Part shown: positions 6,669 through 12,195 of the stretch, piece after piece
How positions within the stretch are numbered: the first letter of the stretch is position 1
How the letters are laid out: each line of letters begins with the position of its first letter
Assembly: GCA_964369475.1 (NCBI GenBank)
Contig: CAYJFK010000066.1
Span: forward strand, 1 to 12,195
Reading direction: 5' to 3'
Length of the DNA: 12,195 nucleotides
Origin: CAYJFK01 sp964369475
Lineage (GTDB): Bacteria; Bacillota; Clostridia; Oscillospirales; Feifaniaceae
Notes under the pieces: model-generated
Seen by the model: only the letters and a program-made list of their open reading frames with translations
The model's database searches: none
What the model was told of the DNA's origin: nothing
Position numbers and translations under genes: made by a program

Positions 6669-6697
6669 TTTATAGAAATAATAAATATATCTCACAA
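6669..6697 (-). promoter_or_regulatory. Candidate promoter of the ZIP transporter gene
   Basis: On the minus strand TTGTGA (6692-6697), a 17-bp spacer, then TATAAA (6669-6674). The -10 matches 5 of 6 and the -35 4 of 6. A second TATAAT lies about 40 bp closer to the gene but lacks a recognisable -35. The region is very AT-rich, so chance matches are likely. I saw no clear Zur-box palindrome. Confidence 0.35.
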
Positions 6698-6727
6698 TTT
6701 TTTTAAACATTTGTTGACATAATACTA

Positions 6728-6780
6728 TGTGGAAAACTCTGTGTATAATGTGGAAAACTCCCTTTTCCGAGTGTGGATAA
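6728..6780. promoter_or_regulatory. Cluster of three DnaA boxes
   Basis: Three consensus DnaA boxes in the same orientation: TGTGGAAAA at 6728-6736, TGTGGAAAA at 6749-6757 and TGTGGATAA at 6772-6780 (complements TTTTCCACA, TTTTCCACA, TTATCCACA). Start-to-start spacing is 21 and 23 bp, close to two helical turns. A very AT-rich tract (about 6640-6720) adjoins on the left. No dnaA, dnaN or other origin genes are in the window, so this may be a DnaA-titration or control site, a regulated promoter, or a remnant origin. Confidence 0.6.
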
Positions 6781-6862
6781 GTGAAAAAACAGCATTGTTA
6801 GAGGGCATTTTTTCTATGCAGTGAGGCGGTATATGTGTATTATGTAAACTTATTGTAAAGCC

Positions 6863-7201
6863 GCAGCCTTGGGGCGTAGCCTCGGGCGGTGCCTCGGGCG
6901 CAGCCTCGGGCGCAGCCTCGGGCGCAGCCTCGGGCGCAGCCTCGGGGCGTAGCCTCGGGCGCAGCCTCGGGGCGTAGCCTCGGGCGCAGCCTCGGGGCGT
7001 AGCCTNNNNNNNNNNNNNNNNNNNNNNNNNNNNNNNNNNNNNNNNNNNNNNNNNNNNNNNNNNNNNNNNNNNNNNNNNNNNNNNNNNNNNNNNNNNNNNN
7101 NNNNNAGCCTCGGGCGCAGCCTCGGGGCGTAGCCTCGGGCGCAGCCTCGGGGCGTAGCCTCGGGCGCAGCCTCGGGCGCAGCCTCGGGCGTAGCCTCGGG
7201 C
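6863..7201. repeat. GC-rich 12/13-bp tandem array with 25-bp higher-order period
   Basis: Units of GCAGCCTCGGGC (12 bp) and GTAGCCTCGGGC, with 13-bp variants carrying an extra G (GCAGCCTCGGGGC). On both sides of the gap the 13-mer and 12-mer alternate, giving a 25-bp higher-order period; runs of the plain 12-mer lie near the ends. It is in the intergenic space between the DnaA boxes and the 3D-protein terminator. Open frames across it (AAPEAAPEA or RLRPRLRP repeats) are products of the repeat and have no ribosome binding site, so I do not call a gene. Confidence 0.9.
7006..7105. other. Assembly gap (100 N) inside the GC-rich array
   Basis: Exactly 100 N with array sequence on both sides, most likely a placeholder of unknown true length. 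Confidence 0.95.
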
Positions 7202-7212
7202 GGTATACAAAT

Positions 7213-7242
7213 AAAGGGTGCGACATCGGTCGCACCCTTTTT
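7213..7242. terminator. Bidirectional terminator after the G5/3D gene
   Basis: AAAGGGTGCGAC (7213-7224) and GTCGCACCCTTT (7229-7240) form a perfect 12-bp stem with a 4-nt loop. On the minus strand, past the 3D gene, the tail is TTTATTTG. On the plus strand the tail TTTTTATA is better still, so it would also stop any rightward transcript crossing the GC-rich array. Confidence 0.85.
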
Positions 7243-7278
7243 ATAGCTATATTAAACTAATACCGCTTGTCATGCTAC

Positions 7279-8331
7279 TCAGTCGAGAACATATACCCTT
7301 ACGGTACGTCTGCCAAACTCAAAGCACTGCTCGCTTGTCTCCATAAAGAGATCAATCTTATTACCCTTGATCGCACCGCCGACATCCTCTGCCACGGCAA
7401 AGCCGTAGAACTCCTCGCCGTTCGGGTAGGTGATATAAAGCCTTGTACCAAGCGGAATTACCTTGGGGTCGACCGCAACATAACCGACCTGCACTTCTTT
7501 ACCTGTCGCTGTGACATCGCCCCACTCGCCGCTGTTGCCGTATGTGTAGGCCGTCGCCGTCATGTCGACGTAGTAGGAATAGCGTGTAGTGTCGCTTCTC
7601 GAGGTCGGGAGCGTGCCGCCCACGCCATAGGCTACAACGCCTGTCACAGGCTCTTTAACGACCGCTTCTTCTATAATTGTCGTCTCTACAAGGTTGCCGT
7701 TTAGATACTTGTGCTCGAGCGTTGCAACCGACAGCCCCTCCTCGCCGGGGGTCGTCTCTACAAGCTCGCCGACAGGAACATTGTGCGAGCTGACACGGCG
7801 CACCTCGTAGGGGATCGCCGTCTCCTCGGTCACAATCTCGTAGCTCACACGGGCAATGTCGATCTCCATGCCGTCGTATGTTGGGAAATCGAGCGTGTAA
7901 TTAAGCTTATCACCGTCGTTTAGCGTAATACCTGCCGCCGACAGAACTTCGTACAGGCTGCCGCCCATCGTTTCTATTGTTTGGCTGCCCTCTGCCGTGT
8001 TTACAGTTAGCGTTTGAGGGCGATTTATTGATATGTCTATGAAATAGGGCGTCATGCCGTTTACCGTGACATCGTCCTCAAGCCCCAGCTCGAACATGCT
8101 TGTACTTGCAATTGCAAGTGGGTCGCCGTCCATCGTGCGGAAAACCTCTACGGCGTCGCCGTCTCTTACCGTCGCAACCTTTGTGCCCATGACCATGACG
8201 AGTAGAACAAGGCTTGTAAAGCCAAAAAGTGCGGCCTGTGGGATAAATCTGCGAAGCTCCTGCGAAGCCTCTCTTGCATCTGCTCTTAGAGTGGCAATGC
8301 CGCTCTTAAGCCCATTAAATGTAAATTTCAA
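7279..8331 (-). CDS. Membrane-anchored YabE-like protein with DUF348, G5 and 3D domains
   Basis: A 350-aa cell-envelope protein. A basic N-terminus is followed by one membrane segment (about 33-50), so the rest lies outside. DUF348-like repeats span about 50-155, a G5-type domain about 160-232, and a C-terminal 3D domain 254-349. The 3D domain, related to MltA and stationary-phase-survival proteins, shows its three aspartates: Asp288 (AVDPK), Asp316 (AEDVGG) and Asp327 (KIDLF). Proteins of this layout remodel peptidoglycan; no lysozyme-like Rpf domain is present. The start is TTG at 8331 with GGAGG 7 nt upstream; the next in-frame Met is inside the membrane segment. It is transcribed alone from a perfect-consensus promoter, through a structured leader, to the terminator at 7213-7242. 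Confidence 0.9.
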   Translation of the reverse strand: MKFTFNGLKSGIATLRADAREASQELRRFIPQAALFGFTSLVLLVMVMGTKVATVRDGDAVEVFRTMDGDPLAIASTSMFELGLEDDVTVNGMTPYFIDISINRPQTLTVNTAEGSQTIETMGGSLYEVLSAAGITLNDGDKLNYTLDFPTYDGMEIDIARVSYEIVTEETAIPYEVRRVSSHNVPVGELVETTPGEEGLSVATLEHKYLNGNLVETTIIEEAVVKEPVTGVVAYGVGGTLPTSRSDTTRYSYYVDMTATAYTYGNSGEWGDVTATGKEVQVGYVAVDPKVIPLGTRLYITYPNGEEFYGFAVAEDVGGAIKGNKIDLFMETSEQCFEFGRRTVRVYVLD

Positions 8332-8496
8332 AATAATACCTCCGGTTTTTTTGGGTGACCGACTGCCGAATTAGCTACATATAACCGAATCGTCACCCTA
8401 CTCCAATTTTACCCAAAGAGTGGAAAAAATATACGGGAAAATTGAAGTTTATGGCAGGCTTTTATATATACTAATTTTGTTCAGCGACTGCCATAG
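8332..8496 (-). promoter_or_regulatory. Structured 5' leader of the G5/3D gene, possible riboswitch
   Basis: About 165 nt from the expected transcription start to the TTG. Three hairpins: H1 8488-8494 with 8451-8457 (7 bp), H2 8435-8444 with 8404-8414 (10 bp, one bulge), H3 8392-8398 with 8353-8359 (7 bp). The H1 and H3 loops are complementary: 8480-8485 with 8365-8370 (one G-U), then 8471-8474 with 8371-8374. The H3 loop at 8383-8389 can also pair with 8341-8347, overlapping the ribosome binding site. c-di-AMP (ydaO) riboswitches often precede wall-hydrolase genes, but I could not match their conserved motifs with confidence, so no class is assigned. Confidence 0.5.
8339..8343 (-). promoter_or_regulatory. 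Shine-Dalgarno supporting a TTG start for the G5/3D gene
   Basis: GGAGG on the minus strand, 7 nt before the TTG at 8331. No ATG or GTG in this frame is near enough to use it. Confidence 0.75.
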
Positions 8497-8502
8497 TTAT
8501 GG

Positions 8503-8531
8503 ATTATATCACAATTTGGCTTATCTGTCAA
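8503..8531 (-). promoter_or_regulatory. Perfect-consensus sigma-A promoter of the G5/3D gene
   Basis: TTGACA (8526-8531), a 17-bp spacer and TATAAT (8503-8508) on the minus strand, with a TGA extended -10 element. Both hexamers match consensus exactly. Predicted start is near 8496, placing hairpin H1 at the extreme 5' end of the RNA. Such a strong promoter suggests that control acts after initiation, in the leader. Confidence 0.9.
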
Positions 8532-8703
8532 GTTTTTGTACTCGAAAAAGCTAAAATGTGTGGCATGAAATGTCGCATTTGGATTTATTTTGAAATTATA
8601 GTTATGTGCGTCTATTTGTTTGATGGGTGGTGTATAAGAAGTGTGTATTTGTTGTAACTTTGTGTAGAAAGATGGTGGAATAGATGTAACTTTTGGGGTT
8701 TGG
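8532..8703. other. G/T-skewed intergenic stretch with a 9-bp direct repeat
   Basis: Lies between the S-layer terminator and the G5/3D promoter, with no plausible gene. The plus strand is strikingly G/T-rich and C-poor from about 8590. TGTAACTTT occurs at 8653-8661 and 8685-8693, 32 bp apart (about three helical turns) on the same strand. This could be an upstream protein-binding site for the promoter; nothing else is recognisable. Confidence 0.4.
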
Positions 8704-8736
8704 ACAAAAAGAAAACCGCCCCCGAAGGGGCGGTTT
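8704..8736 (-). terminator. UUCG-capped terminator of the SLH surface-protein gene
   Basis: AAACCGCCCC (8713-8722) and GGGGCGGTTT (8727-8736) form a perfect 10-bp stem. In minus-strand RNA the loop is UUCG closed by C-G, the very stable tetraloop, followed by TTTTCTTTTTG. It begins 20 bp after the stop codon. Confidence 0.92.
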
Positions 8737-8755
8737 AAAAAACTTATGCTATAAG

Positions 8756-11680
8756 TTAGGGAAGAACAGGCTCTGCTGTATTGTCTTCAACAGGATCAGT
8801 GTAAACGAATACTTCGATAACTTCACCATCATCATTTGTTAGGAACGAAGCTATCATGTTTGCGCCTTCACTTGTCTCTGTAATCGAAGATACAGATGTA
8901 ACCGAAACAGCTACAGCATCATCAAGGATACCTGCGCCATCTTCACGACCATCGTGATCACCTACAGGAGAATCGTCAACAACATAAACATTTACGTCAT
9001 CAGCAAATTCAAGTGTAAGCTCATCGTAGTTACCTGCATTTGTTACTACGTTGCCTGCAACGCTGTACTTAGCAGCACCTAGCATCCAGTCGATCGAAGA
9101 AGCACTGTCTGCATTAGTGTTAGTAATCATGTCTGAACCTGTAACCTTTAGACCGATTGCAGCAGCATCAAGTGCTGTTTCAACAATCATGTGGTTAACT
9201 CTGTAGACATCAGTACCAGTAGCGTTGTCTAGAGTCATCTCTGTCTCTAGAGCAGGATCAAGATCATCAACTAGACCGTTCGAATCAAATGTAATCATGT
9301 AGAATCCAAGTGTATCATCGTCCGAAACATATCCGTCGAATACACTGTTTTGCGACATAGCGTCTGTCTTGATAACTTCAACCTTGCCGTCGTATGCTAC
9401 TTCGAAGGAGTATACAACGTCGTCGCCCGAAGCGTCAACCTCAGCAGAGATTACATAACCGTATGTATCTGTCTTCTCTGTTGGTATAGAATCACCTACT
9501 AGTAGAACTGCTTGTAGTTCTTTACCGTCAGCAATATATCCAGCTTGTGCAACGCCTGTTGTAAAGTCGTCAAGAGCATCAATCTCTACTACCGAGTAGT
9601 CGTAGCCAGTGAAAGCACCACCAGCATCATATTCAGCTTCCATGAAGAATATAACTGTACCTGCGTCAACGTAGTTTCCGCCAAGAACTGTTGTAGAAGC
9701 GTTGTAAGTAACAGCTGTTGCAGCACCTGCTCCAACGGTAGCACCAGTTAGGTCGAATTCAGCTGCAGCATCAGCAAGCTCCATAAGTTCTGCTAGCTCA
9801 CCATCGCTGTTTGTGGAGTAGTAGTATAGCTCGTCAACAGTAATTGTATTCCAAGCTGCACCGCTTGCAGGTGCGATCTCTGTGCCGTTTAGCTCAGCAT
9901 CATCTGCAATTACAAATGTCTTCTTGGAGCCATCTGTTGTGTAACCTGTTAGGCTGCTTACATAGTTGCCAGCTGCAGTTGCACCAGCAGTGTAAGTCAT
10001 ACCTGTAACAAGGAACCAGTCGTTTGTGCTTGCCGAAGCAGAAACTTTTTCTGAGTATACAACATCACCATTGATGTTCTTAACTACCATAAATGTATCG
10101 CCGATACTTGCATTGAAAGGATCTTGGCCTAGCGAACCAGCTTCGCCAGCTTCGTAAACTGCTACACCATCAAGGTATATTGTCGATCCAGACTTTCTTG
10201 TGATCTTTGCTTCGTCGATAACTTCAGCCATAGTAACATTGAAGATTTCTTCCATGCCTTCATCTTCAACGTACTGCATAGTGGAAGTAACGTATACGTA
10301 GTCGCCGGCACCAATGCCGCCCTCTACGTTAACAACTGTTGCATCGCCTTCCATTAGGTCCTTCGAACCTGCTGTTACAACCATGCCCTTAGCATTGCTA
10401 AAGATGATACGGCTGGAAGTTAGCGAGCTAACCTTTGCTGTCGAAGCAGCAGAGATCATGATAACGTCTAGCATTCCGTCGCCATCGTTATCAACAGCCT
10501 TGTACATAAGGCTTGTGTCGGATGTGCCATCAACAGGATCGATAGCAACTTCCTCAGTAGCTACGCCTACAGGGATAAACATGTCGCCGTTCGAGAAAGT
10601 AACCATTGTGCTACCTACTTCGAACTCGTCGCCTGCTACGCCAGCGCCATCAAGAAGATCAATGTCAAATGTCTTGTCTACGCCGTCGATCTCAACATCA
10701 AGCTCATCAGCTGTCATGTCGTTGATGTCTGTTGCGTTGAACATGAACATTTCAACAGAAGCCTTAGGCTGAATGTCAAAGATCATCTCTTTGCTGTCAA
10801 CGCCTGTGCCTGTTTGTGTCTTTGCCTCACGGTACCAGACAACTACGTCTGTGCCAACATACATGTCAACATTTGCATCGTAGTCGTATCTGCCGTGGAT
10901 AGGTGCGCTTGTAGCTGTGTTGTATAGCGAAACTTGACCTTCGTCTGTGAATGTCGAGCTACCTGCGTTTGTCGATGTACCAAGAAGTGTAGCTGTTGTT
11001 TCCATCATTGCGAATGCGCCCATAGCAACAGTCTTAGTCTTTGTTTCTGTTGTGCTTGTGCCACCTACTGCAGCAACGTATGTGCCGAAGCGAGGTGCGT
11101 CTGCGAATAGTGCGTTGAATGCCATTTGAGCAACGGAACCACGGTTAGCGGAACCATTAGCTGTCATGCCCGATACGTCGTCGAAAATGCCCATTGTTTG
11201 AGCTTTGTCGATGAAGCCGTAGGGGAATGTGTATACTGTGGAATCGTATCCCATAGCAACAACTAGCATCTTAGCAAATTCTGCGTATGTAACTTCGTCT
11301 GTGGGATAGAAGCTTCCATCCTCACGACCGACAAGAACTTTAGCTTCCTTAGCCCATGTGATGTAACCTGCCGACCAACGGTCTGCTGCTACGTCGGGGA
11401 AAGGCGAGTTGCCCTTGTAGATGCTTGCTTCGTCGTCTTTACCGTTCATTAGAACGTAAAGGATCTTTGCAGCCTGCTCACGTGTGTACACGCCCTCTGG
11501 CTGATATGTGCCGTCGTCGAATCCGCTTAGGACGTCGAGCGAGGCAAGTAGGTTGATTGCACGTGCGTACTCGTGATCGTCAGAAACGTCCGAGAACATA
11601 CCTGCGCCTGCTGTGATACCCATGGATAGAACCATGCTAAACACGAGTACCATAGCGAGAATCTTCTTTAGATTGCTCAT
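8756..11680 (-). CDS. SLH-domain surface (S-layer-type) protein
   Basis: A secreted 974-aa acidic protein with no cysteine. A Sec signal peptide (KK then a hydrophobic core at about 8-24, cleavage near AGA/G 26-27) is followed by SLH repeats: SLH1 about 29-75 (FSDV, YTREQAAKIL), SLH2 about 92-141 (FPDVAADRWSAGYI, TYAEFAKML) and a degenerate SLH3 about 150-192 (NRGSVAQM). SLH domains bind pyruvylated secondary cell-wall polymer. The remaining ~780 residues are Thr/Ser/Ala/Gly/Asp-rich and beta-strand-like, typical of S-layer lattice regions; DNDGDGMLD at 397-405 looks like a calcium-binding loop. ATG at 11680 has AAGGAGG about 10 nt upstream. Its codon use leans to GCT/GCA, TCT and GAA, unlike the C/G-ending codons of neighbours, as in highly expressed genes. 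It has its own promoter and a strong terminator. Whether it is the main S-layer subunit or one SLH protein among several cannot be told. Confidence 0.9.
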   Translation of the reverse strand: MSNLKKILAMVLVFSMVLSMGITAGAGMFSDVSDDHEYARAINLLASLDVLSGFDDGTYQPEGVYTREQAAKILYVLMNGKDDEASIYKGNSPFPDVAADRWSAGYITWAKEAKVLVGREDGSFYPTDEVTYAEFAKMLVVAMGYDSTVYTFPYGFIDKAQTMGIFDDVSGMTANGSANRGSVAQMAFNALFADAPRFGTYVAAVGGTSTTETKTKTVAMGAFAMMETTATLLGTSTNAGSSTFTDEGQVSLYNTATSAPIHGRYDYDANVDMYVGTDVVVWYREAKTQTGTGVDSKEMIFDIQPKASVEMFMFNATDINDMTADELDVEIDGVDKTFDIDLLDGAGVAGDEFEVGSTMVTFSNGDMFIPVGVATEEVAIDPVDGTSDTSLMYKAVDNDGDGMLDVIMISAASTAKVSSLTSSRIIFSNAKGMVVTAGSKDLMEGDATVVNVEGGIGAGDYVYVTSTMQYVEDEGMEEIFNVTMAEVIDEAKITRKSGSTIYLDGVAVYEAGEAGSLGQDPFNASIGDTFMVVKNINGDVVYSEKVSASASTNDWFLVTGMTYTAGATAAGNYVSSLTGYTTDGSKKTFVIADDAELNGTEIAPASGAAWNTITVDELYYYSTNSDGELAELMELADAAAEFDLTGATVGAGAATAVTYNASTTVLGGNYVDAGTVIFFMEAEYDAGGAFTGYDYSVVEIDALDDFTTGVAQAGYIADGKELQAVLLVGDSIPTEKTDTYGYVISAEVDASGDDVVYSFEVAYDGKVEVIKTDAMSQNSVFDGYVSDDDTLGFYMITFDSNGLVDDLDPALETEMTLDNATGTDVYRVNHMIVETALDAAAIGLKVTGSDMITNTNADSASSIDWMLGAAKYSVAGNVVTNAGNYDELTLEFADDVNVYVVDDSPVGDHDGREDGAGILDDAVAVSVTSVSSITETSEGANMIASFLTNDDGEVIEVFVYTDPVEDNTAEPVLP

Positions 11681-11704
11681 AAGTGTTTTTCCTCCTTAAA
11701 TTTT

Positions 11705-11723
11705 CATGTGGGATTAGCACATG
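11705..11723 (-). promoter_or_regulatory. Short hairpin at the 5' end of the SLH-gene leader
   Basis: CATGTG (11705-11710) and CACATG (11718-11723) form a perfect 6-bp stem with a 7-nt loop. It lies just after the predicted transcription start and before the ribosome binding site. 5' hairpins of this kind can stabilise abundant surface-protein mRNAs; that role is inferred. Confidence 0.45.
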
Positions 11724-11736
11724 TTTTGTATTTACT

Positions 11737-11765
11737 ATAATAAACCCTTACGGGAATTATTGCAA
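11737..11765 (-). promoter_or_regulatory. Sigma-A-type promoter of the SLH surface-protein gene
   Basis: TTGCAA (11760-11765), a 17-bp spacer and TATTAT (11737-11742) on the minus strand. The -10 matches 5 of 6 and the -35 4 of 6. Predicted leader is about 50 nt. Confidence 0.55.
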
Positions 11766-11815
11766 GCTTTTTGCCGTTATGTAACATTTATGTAATTTTA
11801 GCTCATTTTTTAGTT

Positions 11816-12133
11816 AAGAGTGAAGAGTGAATAGTGAATAGTTATGGTGGAAAAACCCTTTGAGGTTTTTCTATATTATATTCAATACTTAATTGCCTTT
11901 GGCAATTAAGTTACCTTCACTATTCACTCTTCACTATTCACTCTTCACTATTCACTCTTCACTATTCACTCTTCACTATTCACNNNNNNNNNNNNNNNNN
12001 NNNNNNNNNNNNNNNNNNNNNNNNNNNNNNNNNNNNNNNNNNNNNNNNNNNNNNNNNNNNNNNNNNNNNNNNNNNNNNNNNNNTCTTCACTCTTCACTAT
12101 TCACTCTTCACTATTACCTATTACCTCTTACCC
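11816..12133. repeat. Composite palindromic element with expanded 7-bp repeat arm (right copy)
   Basis: Same layout as the copy at 67-200. The left arm is AAGAGTG, AAGAGTG, AATAGTG, AATAGTT then ATGG (11816-11847). The core has hairpin 11850-11871 (8-bp stem, CTTTGA loop), an AT-rich spacer, and hairpin 11888-11910 (10-bp stem, TTT loop) whose AATTGCC/GGCAATT stem also occurs in the left copy. The right arm (from 11916) is a long run of TTCACTA and TTCACTC alternating with a 14-bp period, interrupted by a gap, ending in TATTACC variants near 12133. It lies upstream of the SLH-gene promoter. Confidence 0.78.
11984..12083. other. Assembly gap (100 N) inside the heptamer array
   Basis: Exactly 100 N with the 7-bp repeat on both sides; the true number of heptamers is unknown. 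Confidence 0.95.
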
Positions 12134-12183
12134 CAAAAACCCCGTCTCGCTTGCGGCGTAGCCGTTTGTTTTGGAGACTTTGG
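12133..12183. other. Imperfect inverted-repeat sequence at the right edge
   Basis: CCAAA (12133-12137) and GTCTC (12144-12148) face GAGAC (12174-12178) and TTTGG (12179-12183), enclosing a small hairpin CGGC-GTA-GCCG (12154-12164). No coding frame is evident. GGCGTAGCC within it also recurs in the GC-rich array, and GTCTC-x-TTGCG near it resembles 5656-5665 downstream of the ZIP gene, so it may be a dispersed intergenic repeat. Confidence 0.3.
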
Positions 12184-12195
12184 CGCAGTAGGTTA

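Noticed and set aside
6714..6749. TTGACA and TATAAT near the DnaA boxes as a plus-strand promoter
   Set aside because: The spacer is 24 bp, too long for sigma-A; no correctly spaced partner was found for either hexamer.
6725..7235. Two minus-strand frames across the GC-rich array encoding Ala/Pro/Glu or Arg/Leu/Pro repeats
   Set aside because: They are generated by the 12/13-bp repeat and span the N gap; neither has a ribosome binding site and both are open only because of the repeat composition.
8332..8496. Firm call of a c-di-AMP (ydaO) riboswitch
   Set aside because: The gene context fits and an AGCUAA-like segment is present, but the conserved GGGGAACC-type elements could not be recognised, so only an unassigned structured leader is reported.
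67..12133. CRISPR array
   Set aside because: The repeats are contiguous short tandem units (7, 12/13 and 75 bp) with no unique spacers, and there are no cas genes.
1..12195. ACTGCGCC at the left edge and its complement GGCGCAGT at the right edge suggesting a circular join or shared terminal repeat
   Set aside because: Only 8 bp match; the left occurrence is inside a probable coding start, and flanking bases differ.

Overview
The window looks like chromosomal DNA from an anaerobic, SLH/S-layer-bearing member of the Bacillota, probably class Clostridia. The grounds are AGGAGG-type ribosome binding sites, TTG and GTG starts, sigma-A promoters, a Cys-free S-layer-type protein with SLH repeats, a YabE-like G5/3D wall protein, and U-tailed hairpin terminators. 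Genus cannot be told from this sequence. Every convincing gene lies on the minus strand, so transcription runs from right to left.

In transcription order: (1) a repeat-rich intergenic block (11816-12195); (2) a promoter, a short hairpin leader and a 974-aa SLH surface protein (8756-11680) ending in a UUCG-capped terminator; (3) a gap holding a perfect-consensus promoter and a ~165-nt structured leader; (4) a membrane-anchored G5/3D-domain wall protein (7279-8331, TTG start); (5) a bidirectional terminator, a GC-rich 12/13-bp tandem array and a cluster of three DnaA boxes; (6) a ZIP-family metal transporter (5697-6485, GTG start) with its own terminator; (7) a two-gene operon with a UPF0173/UlaG-like metallo-beta-lactamase-fold hydrolase (4797-5441) and an HpcH/HpaI-family aldolase (3985-4749); (8) a 75-bp tandem repeat that starts inside the last codons of the aldolase gene; (9) a hairpin-rich leader and an operon of phosphohexomutase plus ABC-F ATPase joined by a one-base TAATG overlap; (10) a palindromic element with heptamer arms; and (11) at the left edge, the first 12 codons of what may be a nitroreductase.

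Functionally the window mixes envelope genes (S-layer, wall-active 3D protein, sugar-phosphate mutase) with metal uptake, small carbon metabolism and a ribosome-associated ABC-F factor. No complete new multi-gene system is evident. The unusual content is non-coding: a family of composite palindromes with 7-bp repeat arms present at both ends of the window, a DnaA-box cluster away from dnaA, a leader with possible loop-loop and Shine-Dalgarno-sequestering pairings ahead of the 3D gene, a minus-strand-specific hairpin ahead of the mutase, and a tandem repeat that has captured a gene end. Three runs of exactly 100 N (3768-3867, 7006-7105, 11984-12083) each fall inside a tandem repeat, so the true repeat lengths are unknown.
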